Shown piece after piece: positions 28,130-37,925 of a stretch of DNA of 64,000 nucleotides. The notes below the pieces were generated by a model. It was not told where the DNA came from. It saw nothing but the letters and a program-made list of their open reading frames with translations, and did not search any database. Position 1 is the stretch's first letter, and every line of letters starts with the position of its first letter. The DNA comes from Ramlibacter terrae. Its GTDB lineage: Bacteria > Pseudomonadota > Gammaproteobacteria > Burkholderiales > Burkholderiaceae_C. Where the stretch lies: contig CP053418.1 in assembly GCA_013127575.1 (NCBI GenBank), forward strand, positions 1,922,001 to 1,986,000, in the 5' to 3' direction. Both the position numbers and the translations under genes were made by a program.

Positions 28130-29455
28130 CGGATCCGGCGTCGCTCGTGATGTTGAACCGGCGCTGGCGGGCAGCGGCGATCGACCGCCGCAGGTTGCCC
28201 AGCGACAGCATGTAGAAGATCCCCTTGAGGATGCGGATCGACCGCCAGATCGGCGTCTTCCCGTAGATGTCTCCCGCCAGCATGGAGAGCAGCGCCTCCT
28301 TGACGCGGAACACGTTGCTGGGCGCCATCAGCATGTCGCGCATCACGGGATGGGTGATGCGGTAGATGAACCGGGGAGAACTCGCGCGGCCCGTGCCGCA
28401 CACGGCGGTCGAACGCGCGCAATGCGGCCTTCGCACGCGCGGGTTGGCGCAGGCAGGTCTCGACCGTGTCGGCCGCCGGAAGCCGCCCTGCATGGCGAGC
28501 ATCACGCCGGAGGAGAACACCGGGTCGATGAAGGCGAAGGCGTCGCCGATCATGAGATAGCCGGGGCCGTGCGTCTGCCGGCTGCTGTACGAGAAGTTGC
28601 CGGTCGCTTCGACGTCGGACGCCAGCTGCGCGTCCTGCAGGCGCTCGGCCAGCGCGGGGCACAGCGCGATCGTGTCGAGGAAGAATTCCTTCAGCGGCTT
28701 GTCACGCGTCTTGAGGTAGTACGGCCACACGACGGCGCCGACACTGGTGCAGCCGTCGGCCAGCGGGATCAGCCAGAACCACCCGTGGGCGAACCAGAAG
28801 ATGGTGATGTTGCCTTCGTCGCGGCCGGGATGGCGCCTGGCGCCGGTGAAGTGGCCGTAGAGCGCGGAGCTGTTGTGGTGCGGGTTGCGGCGCTTGGTGT
28901 CGAACTTGCGGGCCAGCACCGTGTCGCGGCCGGACGCGTCGATGACCATGCGGGCGCGCCCTTCGAAAGGCGTGCCGTCGTCGTGCGTGCCCACCACCAG
29001 CGCGCCACGGCCGTCGGCGTCGAACTGCACGTCGCGCACGCGGCAGCCTTCGCGCACGTCCGCGCCCTTGGCCTGCGCGTTGCGCAGCAGGATCTCGTCG
29101 AACTCGGAACGCCGCACTGGTAGGCGTAAGGCTGGCCCTTGTCCCAGGCTTCGCCGAAGAACACGGTCTGCCGGTCGGGCTGGTGCCGGGGCGAGACGAA
29201 CTCCGCCCCCCACTTCTGCATGCCCACCGCGCGCACCTGGTCGGCGACACCGAGCTTCTCGAACAGGGGAAGGTTCGCCGGCAGCAGCGACTCGCCGATG
29301 TGGAAGCGTGGGTGGCGGGCCTTCTCGAGGACGGTCACCTTGAAGCCGCGCTCCGCGAGCAGGGCGCCGGCCGTGCTGCCGGCGGGGCCGCCGCCGATGA
29401 TCAGGACATCGCAATCCTGCGTGTTGCGGGCCGAAGAGGATGTGGGGTCTTGCAT
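28122..29455 (-). CDS. Flavin-dependent halogenase-like oxidoreductase (second)
   Basis: About 445 residues. FAD-binding GGGPAGSTAG near residue 22, HIGESLLP near residue 53, and GWFWLIPL near residue 223-230, which again satisfies WxWxIP. It ends with GYLMIGDAFAFIDPVFSSG, the second FAD motif. It is shorter than and clearly different from the first copy at 13004, so not a recent duplicate. Two breaks, near 29118 and 28480. It could halogenate or oxidise the aryl head group. Sequence cannot separate a true halogenase from a related dehydrogenase. Confidence 0.7.
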
Positions 29456-29594
29456 GGCACCTCTGGCTGACACTCGCAAGCCTGCCCTCCCGGGCGGAGC
29501 GCCGTGCTGCTGGGCGGCGATTGTAGCGGGGTGGAAGCGCGCACGACGGCGCGATGGTCGCGGATCAATCCGTCTTAGAATTCGGTCCTGAACC

Positions 29595-29668
29595 GCGGGC
29601 GTCGTTCAATGGCAGGACCTGAGCTTCCCAAGCTCAAGACGTGGGTTCGATTCCCATCGCCCGCTCCA
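29595..29668 (+). tRNA. tRNA-Gly (anticodon CCC)
   Basis: A complete cloverleaf can be drawn: acceptor GCGGGCG/CGCCCGC, D arm, anticodon stem TGAGC/GCTCA around loop TTCCCAA (anticodon CCC), T arm GTGGG-TTCGATT-CCCAT, discriminator T and encoded CCA. The total is 74 nt including CCA. It reads GGG codons. Confidence 0.95.
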
Positions 29669-29711
29669 CGTTCACTTCTGTCCCACCGCAGCGTCGCGCA
29701 GGCCGCAGTGA

Positions 29712-29732
29712 ATGCCGGGCCAGGCCCGGCAT
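29712..29732. terminator. Strong palindrome after tRNA-Gly
   Basis: A 10-bp perfect stem, ATGCCGGGCC/GGCCCGGCAT, around one base. It lies between the tRNA and the convergent small gene at 29748 and is followed by ATGACA, resembling one arm of the dispersed element at 32556. Probably a terminator or processing hairpin. Confidence 0.55.
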
Positions 29733-29747
29733 GACAGCGATGGCTCC

Positions 29748-30083
29748 TTAAGCCGCCGATCCCGCACGGATCTGCTTCTTCACCTTCGACGCTTCGTCGT
29801 GCGCGCGCTCCACCGCCTGCTTTAGGTCGGCGCTCACGTCACCGCCGGCTTGCTGGCATGCGGCCTTCGCCTTGTCGGCAGCCTGTTCCAGCTTCAGTAC
29901 GGTGTCGCGCAGCAAGGCTTCGTCGGAAGCGCCGCTCTTCTTCGCCTGGCTGGCCTGCTGGTGGAAGTCCTCGACCTGCTGGCGCAGGGCCTGCGGCACG
30001 TTGCCCGATTGCAGCGCGCGCTTGGCGTCGTCGGTGGCGTGCTCGATGCGTTCGATGGCTTGCTTCAGTTCTTGCGTTTCCAT
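29748..30083 (-). CDS. Small helical protein of unknown function
   Basis: 111 residues, intact. Almost all charged amphipathic helix rich in Ala, Lys, Gln and Asp (AIERIEHATDDAKRAL, VLKLEQAADKAKAAC), likely a coiled coil with no signal peptide. The ATG at 30083 is preferred over the longer frame because a GGAGA ribosome-binding site lies just upstream. Proteins like this are often stress-induced in Burkholderiales, but I do not recognise a named family. Confidence 0.65.
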   Translation of the reverse strand: METQELKQAIERIEHATDDAKRALQSGNVPQALRQQVEDFHQQASQAKKSGASDEALLRDTVLKLEQAADKAKAACQQAGGDVSADLKQAVERAHDEASKVKKQIRAGSAA

Positions 30084-30309
30084 GGTCTCTCCTTGAAATG
30101 GGCGAAGGCGTGGTTGCCCCCGGACAGGAGAGATCTTGCTGTTTGTCATACGACAGCCATGCCGGTACGCGGCGTCCGTCCGTGTGGGAGAACGCCGGCA
30201 CGTCTTGATCTTTTGCTTTAGGCGAAACAACTAGTTGCAGCTAGCTTTTATCTTCAGGTGCGCCGAACCGGATCTCCCAAACTTGTAGGAACACTCCGAC
30301 AGAAGTTCC

Positions 30310-30489
30310 ATGTCCAAGTTCATCGATCTGCTCAAGGCCACCATCCTGCGCGAACGCCAATGGCAAGACACCCGTACGGCCGCGGAAGACAGCGACTTCC
30401 TCGACGACCAGGAAGCGATCTGGCGAACCGCGCACACCGATGCCGGCGCCTATCCTGCAACGGTCCCGATGCCGATCGGCAGGCATTGA
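30310..30489 (+). CDS. Possible small protein, 59 residues
   Basis: An open frame that starts MSKFIDLLKATILRERQW, continues with an acidic SDFLDDQEAIW stretch and ends at TGA. Codon use looks normal for this genome, and the 226-nt A+T-richer gap before it could hold a promoter. I see no homologue family and only a weak ribosome-binding site, so the call is tentative. No transmembrane segment. Confidence 0.4.
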   Translation: MSKFIDLLKATILRERQWQDTRTAAEDSDFLDDQEAIWRTAHTDAGAYPATVPMPIGRH

Positions 30490-30808
30490 GGGGCAGGCGA
30501 CGATGCCACTGCTGTTGAACCGCTTTCGGTCCGCGGCCTTCGCACCCACCTGCGTGCTGGCGGAGGAGCGTGCCGCGCCCACCAAGGCTGGATTCCGCTT
30601 GCGTCCGTGCGGGTGCGGTTGCGCGACGCTCGTGCGCATCCGGCGAAGCGTCTGGATGCGCTGGTGCCCGTGCTCCTGCTGTACCAGTGCCGCCGCTGCG
30701 CCGCGCGCTTCCTGCATGCGCGGATCGACCCGAAGAACCGCTACGGCTACGTCTACCGTCCCACCGTGAAGGTGACGCAAGCGGGCCAGGCCCGCCGGAC
30801 GTAGCCGC
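30490..30808 (+). other. Region with an uncertain small zinc-ribbon-like frame (30607-30804)
   Basis: 319 nt between the small protein and the aldo/keto reductase. The best candidate is the frame ending at 30804, with YQCRRCAARFLH (CxxC) and a basic tail. A second CxC pair (CGCGC) lies upstream in another frame, so an indel may split a small four-Cys protein. The long antisense frame over the same bases has no recognisable features. I cannot decide between a broken small gene and non-coding sequence. Confidence 0.3.
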
Positions 30809-31862
30809 TCAGCGCGCCGCGGCCGCCAGCTGGTTGCGCCGCACTTCGCCCTGCCGCTCGAGCATCCACCCCGGATACTCCTTCGGCAGCACGCTCACCG
30901 CGTCGATGCGCGCCAGCTCGTCCGCGGACAGCCGCACCTCGGTGGCCTTGATGTTGTCGGCGAGCTGGTCGGGCCGCTTGGCGCCGACGATCACCGACGT
31001 CACCTGCGGCTGGTGCAGCAGCCGGCCAGCGCGATCTGCGCCACGCTCACGCCCTTGGCGTTGCCGATCTCGCGCATCACGTCGATCGCGTCGAACGCGC
31101 GTTCCTTGTTCACCGGCGGGAAGTCGAAGGCCAGGCGGCGGCTGCCTTCCTCGGCGGAGCCCGAAGCCTCCTGCTCGCGCGAGTACTTGCCGCTCAGGAA
31201 GCCGCCGGCCAGCGGGCTCCACACCATGAGGCCGAGGCCTTCGCTCCGGAGCATGGGCACGAGCTCGCGTTCGAGGTCGCGGCCGGCCACGGTGTAGTAG
31301 GCCTGCAGCGATTCGAAGCGGGCGAGGCCCGGGCGCTCGGAGATGCCCAGCGCCTTCATGATCTGCCACGCCGCCCAGTTGGAGACGCCGACGTAGCGCA
31401 CATGGCCATGCCGCACCAGCTGGTCGAGCGCGCGCACCGTTTCCTCGATGGGCGTCACCGGGTCGAAGCCGTGGATCTGGTACAGGTCGATGTGGTCCAG
31501 CTGCAGGCGCTTCAGGCTGGCCTTGATGCCGTCGAGGATGCGGCTGCGGGTGGCGCCGCCGCGGTTGTAGCCGGGCGCCGTTTCGCCGAAGACCTTGCTG
31601 GCCACGACGACGCTTTCGCGCGGCACCTTGAGGTTGCGCAGCGCCTGCCCGGTGATCTGTTCCGAGACGCCGCCCGCGTAGACGTCGGCCGTGTCGATGA
31701 AGTTGATGCCGGCGTCGAGGGCTGGCCCACGAGGCGCTCGGCGTCGCCTTGCTGCAGCGTGCCGATCTTTCCCCACATGCCCTCGCTGCCGCCGAAGGTC
31801 ATGGTGCCGAGGCAGAGCTCGGAGACGAAGAGGCCGGTGCGGCCGAAGGGTACGTGTCGCAT
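30809..31862 (-). CDS. Aldo/keto reductase
   Basis: About 351 residues. NADPH-dependent aldo/keto reductase of the AKR11/12-like group. The catalytic tetrad is visible: Asp and Tyr in FIDTADVYAGG, Lys in VVASKVF, and His in LYQIHGFD. The later ISERPGLARFESLQAYY, VWSPLAGGFLSGKY and VIVGAKRPDQL are typical. Breaks at 31724 (CCAGG restored) and 31022 (CCTGG restored gives LAWLLHQPQ). Divergent from the hypothetical protein at 31895 with 32 nt between starts. Physiological substrate unknown. Confidence 0.85.
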
Positions 31863-31894
31863 GGAACGACTCTATCAGCTACGCTGCGGCCACG

Positions 31895-32547
31895 ATGCCC
31901 AAGCAAAGACTCTGGTTCCTCGCGCTGCTCGGCGGCGCGGTGGCGCTCGGCTGGTGGATCGCGCAGCCCGGCCCGGCCATCGCGCTGTTCTCCACCAGCG
32001 CGAAGCAGTCGGTCGCGGGCGGCATGCCGCTCGTGATGCCGACGCCGGGCGGCAAGCTCGAGGTGTCGACGGTCACCGTCTACGAACGCTTCAAGCGCGA
32101 AGACGTGAAGAACCTGCTGGGCGTGGAACTGCCGATCCTCGGCACCACCGAAACGCACCTGCAGCTGCGCACCGTGTACCGCTATTCCATCGAGATGCAG
32201 AAGGCCGGCCGATCGAGCGCCGCGGCGATGCGTGGGTGGTGCGCGCGGGCGAGGTGAAACCGTCGCTGCCGGTCGCCTTCGACACGCGCGACGGAGCACT
32301 ACACGCGCGAAGGCTGGGCGCGCTTCAATCGCATGGAGAGTTCGGTCGACCTGCTGCGCGGCATCTCGCCGCAACTGGAGCAAAGGGCGCAGTCGCCCGC
32401 CTACCGGCAACTGGCCGCCGACGCGGGACGCAAGACAGTGGCGGACTTCGTGCGCACTGGCTGCTCGAACAGAAGCACGTGACGGATGCATCGAAGGCGC
32501 GCGTGATCGTGCTCTATCCGGGAGAACAGGTGGGGCAGCAGGAGTGA
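31895..32547 (+). CDS. Membrane-anchored protein of unknown function
   Basis: About 218 residues. One N-terminal membrane anchor (LWFLALLGGAVALGWWIA), then a soluble domain (GKLEVSTVTVYERFKRED, TETHLQLRTVYRYSIEM, ARFNRMESSVDLL). The composition suggests a periplasm-facing domain. I do not recognise the family, although the anchor plus beta-strand-rich middle loosely resembles DUF4230 proteins. Breaks near 32211 (CCTGG), 32293 and 32456. Its stop is followed by a dispersed palindromic element. Confidence 0.55.
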
Positions 32548-32555
32548 CACAGCCT

Positions 32556-32635
32556 TGTCATTCCGGGCTCGAACCGGGATCCACGCAGCGGTCGTGCGCG
32601 CGCCGCATGGATTGCGGGTCGAGCCCGCAATGACA
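32556..32635. repeat. Dispersed palindromic element, copy A
   Basis: 80-nt element with ends TGTCATT...AATGACA in inverted orientation. It has two inner hairpins: CCGGG-CTCGAA-CCGGG at the left and TTGCGGG-TCGA-GCCCGCAA at the right. The same plan recurs at 46283-46357. It sits in an intergenic space, so it fits a REP-like or terminator-like extragenic palindrome. Confidence 0.75.
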
Positions 32636-32735
32636 GGCGTGTCGGGGTAATCCCTTAGCGGGTGATGCGTAGGAACCGCGTCCCTCCCCACCCCTAAAAT
32701 GATGCACAGCAATAAGAACGCATTGGGGACTCTCC

Positions 32736-33750
32736 GTGAGCATCGCAGCAGGCACCATGGCGGCGCTGGTCCGCACCATGGTGCGCATCCGGGCCTTCGA
32801 GAACGCGGCCGAACAGGCCAGCCGGGGCGGCGTGAGCGCCTATGGCAAGGCCGCTGACGGCACCGCCCGCGTCCGCGGACCGCTCCACCTTTCCACCGGG
32901 CAAGAGGCCGTTCCCGCCGGCGTCTGCGCCCACCTCGCCACCGACGACTACCTGACCTCCACGCACCGCGGCCACGGCCACACGCTGGCCAAGGGCGCGG
33001 ACCTCACGCGCATGATGTGCGAGCTGTTCGGCAAGGCCACCGGCTTCAACGGCGGCAAGGGCGGCTCGATGCACATCGCCGACTTCTCGGTCGGCATGCT
33101 GGGCGCCAACGGCGTCGTGGCGGCCGGCCTGCCCATCGCGGTCGGCGCGGCGCACGCGCAGAAGCTGCAGGGCCGCACCGGCATCACCGTGTGCTTCTTC
33201 GGCGACGGCGCCATCAACCGCGGCCCCTTCCTCGAAGCGCTGAACTGGGCGCAGGTGTACCAGCTGCCGGTGCTGTTCGTGTGCGAGGACAACCGCTGGA
33301 GCGCCACCACCGCCAGCGGCCCGATGATCTCGGGCGAGGGCGCGTCGGCCCGCGCCGAGAGCTTCGGCATCCCGGCCACCAAGGTCGACGGCAACGACGT
33401 GATCGCCGTGCACGCGGCGGCCGAAAGGCTCGTCGCCGAAGTGCGCGGTGGCGGGGCCCGCGCCTGCTGCACGCCATCACCTACCGCGTGAAGGGCCACG
33501 TCTCCGTGGACCCTGCCGCTTACCGCGACCCGGCCGAACTGGAAGAAGCCTTGAAGACCGACCCGATCGCCCGCGCGCGCCAGCACTACCTGTCGCTGCC
33601 AAACGCTTCGTCCCGGGAACTGGAACGGATCGAGCGCGAGGCTGAAGCGGAAGTCGCTGCTGCCGTCGCAGCCGCCGACGCCGCGCCCGGCCCCAAGCCG
33701 AGGCGGCTTTCACCGACGTGCAGACCACGGGAGCCGGCACATGGCGGTGA
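32736..33750 (+). CDS. TPP-dependent dehydrogenase E1 component, alpha subunit
   Basis: About 338 residues, GTG start. The thiamine-diphosphate motif is seen as FFGDGAINRGPFLEALN...CEDNRW, and HRGHGHTLAKG is the active-site His loop of E1 alpha (pyruvate, branched-chain or acetoin type). The C-terminus ends in a helical, Glu-rich tail. It overlaps the beta-subunit start by 10 nt. Breaks near 33450 and 33703. No lipoyl E2 or E3 gene follows, so the partner complex is encoded elsewhere or the enzyme works differently. Confidence 0.85.
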
Positions 33751-34699
33751 TGACGTATGCCGAAGCCGCCGTGCTGGCGGTGACGCACGAGATGGAAGCC
33801 GACGCCAACGTCGTGGTGATCGGCGAAGACGTTGGCCGGGGCGGCATCTTCGGGCAGTACAAGGGCTTGCAGCAGCGCTTCGGCGCCGAGCGCGTGATCG
33901 ACACGCCGATCAGCGAAGCCGCGATCTGGGCGCCGGCGTCGGCATGGCGCTCGCGGGCTTGCGGCCCGTCGTCGAGATGCGCGTGGTCGACTTCGCGCTG
34001 TGCGGCATGGACGAGATCGTCAACCAGGCCGCCAAGAACCGCTTCATGTTCGGCGGCCGGGGCCGCGTGCCCATGGTGGTGCGCATGCCGATCGGCATCT
34101 GGGATTCGTCGGCGGCGCAGCATTCGCAGTCGCTCGAAAGCTGGTTCGCGCACCTGCCCGGCGTGGTGGTGGTGTGCCCCGCCACGCCGCAGGACAACTA
34201 CTCCATGCTGCGCGCGGCGCTGGCCAGCGGCGACCCGGTGGTCTACATGGAACACAAGACGCTATGGGGCGTCACCGGCGAAGTCGATGCATCCGTGAAG
34301 GCGAACATCGGCGAAGCGCGCGTGGTGCGACCCGGCTTCGACGTCACCATCGTCAGCTGGAGCAAGCAGGTGCAGGCCTGCGAACAGGCCTGCGACGAAC
34401 TGGCGCAGTGGGGCATCGCGGCCGAACTGATCGACCTGCGCAGCATCTGGCCCCGGGACCGCGCGACCGTGCTCGGGTCCGCCGCCAAGACGAAGCACCT
34501 GCTGGTCGTGCACGAAGCGGTGCAGGCCGCCGGCTTCGGCGCCGAGATCGCGGCCAGCGTGGCCGAGACGGTCGGCGGTTGCAAGGTGCGGCGCCTCGGC
34601 GCGCCGCGCATTCCCGTCGGCTACGCACCGATCCCGGAAACGCAATCGCGCGTGCTGCCGGCCGACATCGCCGCCGCCGCGCGCGGGCTGGTGGGCTGA
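33741..34699 (+). CDS. TPP-dependent dehydrogenase E1 component, beta subunit
   Basis: About 320 residues. Transketolase pyrimidine-binding domain with VVVIGEDVGRGGIF and the TPP-binding Glu in ISEAAI, then a C-terminal transketolase domain (DVTIVSWSKQVQACEQA, IDLRSIWPRD). Forms an alpha2beta2 E1 with the gene just upstream. One break at 33926, where CCTGG gives AAILGAGVGMALAG. Only 8 nt separate it from the TRAP small permease, so enzyme and importer are likely co-transcribed. Confidence 0.85.
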
Positions 34700-34707
34700 A
34701 CAAGACC

Positions 34708-35228
34708 ATGTCGCAACCCGAACTGCCCGATCCCATCCCCGGCGAACCGGAGATCCATCCCGACGAGCGCACCGTGGTGCCGCTCGCCATCGAAGACTGG
34801 CTCACCGTGATCGTCATGGGGCTGCTGGCGCTGATCACCTTCGCGAACGTGCTGGTGCGCTACTTCACCAGCCAGTCGTTCGCTGGACGGAGGAGTTCTC
34901 CGTGTTCCTGATGATCGTGCTGGCGCTGGTGGCGGGCTCCGCCGCCGTGGCGCGCAACCGCATGATCCGCATCGAGTACTTCGCCGACAACGGCCCCGAA
35001 TGGCGGCAGCGCATGCTGGCCCGCTTCGGTTCGCTGATGGTGTTCGTGCTGTTCGCCATCGTCGCGGTGCTGAGCGCGCGGGTCACCTGGGACGACTTCC
35101 GTTTCGGCGAGACGTCGCCCGGCATCGGCGTGCCGCAGTGGTGGTATTCGGTGTGGCTGCCGGTGATGTCGGTGGCGATCGCCGGCCGCGCGCTGGGCCT
35201 GTTCATCCGCCGCGGAAGGCGCGCATGA
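34708..35228 (+). CDS. dctQ: TRAP transporter small permease (DctQ type)
   Basis: About 174 residues with four membrane helices (LTVIVMGLLALITFANVLVRYF, FSVFLMIVLALVAGSAAVA, LMVFVLFAIVAVLSARV, WLPVMSVAIAGRALGLF). The WTEEFS segment after helix 1 is the family signature. One break at 34884 at CCTGG. The stop overlaps the DctM start (ATGA), as is usual for TRAP operons. Confidence 0.9.
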
Positions 35229-36522
35229 TCGCCACCCTGCTGTTCGTCGCTTTCTGGCGATGCTGATGCTGGGCGTGCCGATCGGCGCGGCCCCGGGCCT
35301 GGCCGGCGCGGTCTGCATCGCCATCGCCAATTCCGAAGTGCAGTGGTTCGGCTTGCTGGCCGTGCCGCAGAACTTCTACGCCGGCCTCGGCAAGTACCCG
35401 CTGCTGGCGGTGCCGATGTTCGTGCTGGTGGGCTCGATCTTCGACCGCTCCGGGGTCGCGCTGCGGCTGGTGAACTTCGCGGTCGCGATCGTCGGCCGCG
35501 GCCCCGGCATGCTGCCGCTGGTGGCGATCGCCGTCGCCATGTTCCTCGGCGGCATCTCGGGTTCGGGCCCGGCCAACGCCGCGGCCGTCGGCGCCGTGAT
35601 GATCGCGGCCATGAGCCGCGCGGGCTACCCGCCGTCGTTCTCGGCCAGCGTGGTCGGCGCCGCCGCCGCCACCGACATCCTGATCCCGCCTTCGGTCGCC
35701 TTCATCATCTACTCGGTGCTGGTGCCCGGCGCGTCGGTGCCGGCGCTGTTCGCCGCGGGCATGATCCCCGGCATCATGGCCGGCCTGGCGCTGATGATCC
35801 CGGCGGTGTGGATGGCGCGCCGCCACAAGATGGGCCAGCTCGAAGCCTCGCTGCCGCGCCCCGCGTTCTGGCGCAGCCTGCGCGAAGCGAGCTGGGGACT
35901 GGCGGCGCCGGTGCTGATCCTCGGCGGCATGCGCGCCGGCTGGTTCACGCCGACCGAAGCCGCCGTGGTCGCCGTGTTCTACGGCCTGTTCGTCGGCATG
36001 GTGATCTACCGGACGATCAAGGTGCGCGACCTGTTCGTCATCCTGCGCGAATCGGGCGAACTGTCGGCGGTCATCCTGCTGGTGGTGGCGCTCGCCGGCA
36101 TCTTCGCGTACTCGCTCGCCACGCTCGGCGTGATCGACCCGGTGGCGCGCGCGATCACCAACTCCGGCCTCGGCGAATACGGCGTGCTGTCGCTGCTGAT
36201 CCTGCTGCTGGTCACCGTCGGCATGTTCCTCGACGGCGTGTCGATCTTCCTGATCTTCGTGCCGCTGCTGCTGCCGATCATGCAGCACTACCAATGGGAC
36301 CCGGTGTGGTTCGGCGTCATCCTCACGCTCAAGGTGGCGCTCGGCCAGTTCACCCCGCCGTTGGCCGTCAACCTGATGGTGTCCTGCCGCATTGCCAAAG
36401 TGCCGATGGAAAGCACGATCCGCTGGGTCGGCTGGATGCTGGTGTCGATGGCGCTGGTGATGGTGCTGGTCATCGCGTTCCCCGAACTGGCGCTGTGGCT
36501 GCCGCGCACGCTGGGTTACTGA
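35225..36522 (+). CDS. dctM: TRAP transporter large permease (DctM type)
   Basis: About 432 residues, roughly twelve to thirteen membrane helices. DctM landmarks are GGISGSGPANAAAVGAVMI and AAATDILIPPSVAFIIY, and QFTPPLAVNLMV near the C-terminus. It forms the Na+-driven channel with DctQ. One break near the start at 35251 (CCTGG restored gives VAFLAMLMLG). Confidence 0.9.
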
Positions 36523-36563
36523 TTCGTTTCGTTCGTTGGTTCACTAAACACTAGGAGACAGAG

Positions 36564-37596
36564 ATGAAATTCCGCCGCACCCTGCTGGGGCTGGCCATGG
36601 CCGCCACCGCCCTCGGCTTCGCCTCCACCGCCATGGCGCAGGCCGCCTACAAGGCCGAATACAAGATGTCGCTGGTGCTCGGCCCGCCGACGCCCGGGGC
36701 ATGGCCGGCAAGATCTGGTCCGACCTCGTCAAGGAACGCACGCAGGGCCGCATCAACATCAAGCTGTACCCCGGCGTCTCGCTGATCCGGGGCGACCAGA
36801 CGCGCGAGTTCAGCGCGCTGCGCCGGGCGTGATCGACATGGCCGTCGGCTCCACCATCAACTGGTCGCCGCAGGTCAAGGAGCTCAACGTCTTCTCGCTG
36901 CCGTTCCTGATGCCCGACTACGCGGCCGTCGACGCGCTGACGCAGGGTGAAGTGGGCAAGCGCCTGTTCGCCACCATCGACAAGGCCGGCGCCGTGCCGC
37001 TGGCCTGGGGGGAGAACGGCTACCGCGAGCTCACCAACAGCAAGAAGGCGATCAAGTCGCCGGCCGACCTGAAGGGCATGAAGATCCGCGTGGTGGGCTC
37101 GCCCCTGTTCTCCGACACCTTCAACGCGCTCGGCGCCAACCCGACGCAGATGAGCTGGGCCGACGCGCAGCCGGCGCTCGCGAGCGGCGCGGTCGACGGC
37201 CAGGAGAACCCGCTGTTCCTGTTCACCGTGCTGAAGATGCACACGGTCGGCCAGAAGTTCGTGACGACGTGGGGCTACGTCGCCGACCCGCTGATCTTCG
37301 TGGTCAACAAGGAGATCTGGGCTTCGTGGTCCAAGGCCGACCAGGACATCGTGCGCCAGGCCGCCATCGACGCCGGCAAGCAGGAAATCGAGCTGGCGCG
37401 CAAGGGCCTGACCGAAGCCGACAAGCCGCTGCTCAAGGACATCGCCGGCATGGGCGTGACGGTCACCAACCTGTCGCCCGCCGAGCGTGACGCCTTCGTG
37501 CAGGCGACCCGCCCGGTGTACGCCAAGTGGAAGGCCACCATCGGCGCCGACCTGGTGAACACGGCCGAGAAGGCGATCGCCGCGCGCAAGAAGTAA
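36564..37596 (+). CDS. dctP: TRAP transporter substrate-binding protein (DctP type)
   Basis: About 344 residues with signal peptide (cleavage near AMAQA). A strong AGGAG site precedes the ATG. Extracytoplasmic solute receptor with the family's ALASGAVDGQENPLF motif and the carboxylate-clamping Arg in KIRVVGSPLF. Breaks at 36695 (T lost from CCTGG gives TPWGMAGKIWS) and 36823 (A lost from CCAGG gives LRQGVIDMAV). Ligand is probably a carboxylate, perhaps the 2-oxo acid used by the upstream E1 enzyme (inference). Confidence 0.9.
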
Positions 37597-37615
37597 GCCG
37601 TTCGGTTGCTGCAGG

Positions 37616-37638
37616 CGAGGCTTCCCGCGGGAGCCTCG
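37616..37638 (+). terminator. Rho-independent terminator after dctP
   Basis: Stem CGAGGCT/AGCCTCG, extendable inward through CCC/GGG pairs, followed by TTCCTT, 20 nt after the dctP stop. It closes the E1-TRAP operon. Confidence 0.7.
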
Positions 37639-37706
37639 TTCCTTGCGGACCCGTCCTACATCCCCAACGTGGTGCGTTGCCTACGATCACGCCCAAGGAG
37701 CCGACC

Positions 37707-37907
37707 ATGACCCACCCCCAGACGAAGCCGGACGACGCGAAGACCGAACACATCGACGTCACGTACGACTACGCGGTCTGCGCGTGGGCCCGCCACTTCA
37801 ACGTGAGCCAGGCTCGCGTGAAGGCGGCCGTGGCCGAGGTCGGGCCGGAGGCGCGGCGGGTGCGCGAGCACCTGCAACGCTCCAGCGAGCGTCCCTCCAG
37901 CCATTGA
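37707..37907 (+). CDS. DUF3606-like small protein
   Basis: 66 residues, intact. Core IDVTYDYAVCAWARHFNVSQARVKAAVAEVGPEA fits the short DUF3606 pattern (a Trp-containing helix, FxVS turn and VGP loop). Function unknown; members are small cytoplasmic proteins. It lies 19 nt before the 2OG oxygenase and may be co-transcribed with it. Confidence 0.6.
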   Translation: MTHPQTKPDDAKTEHIDVTYDYAVCAWARHFNVSQARVKAAVAEVGPEARRVREHLQRSSERPSSH

Positions 37908-37925
37908 TCCGTCCCATCCCCGCGG

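Noticed and set aside
29595-29668. tRNA-Gly as an integration hotspot with a genomic island
   Set aside because: No integrase gene or repeated copy of the tRNA 3' end is visible on either side.
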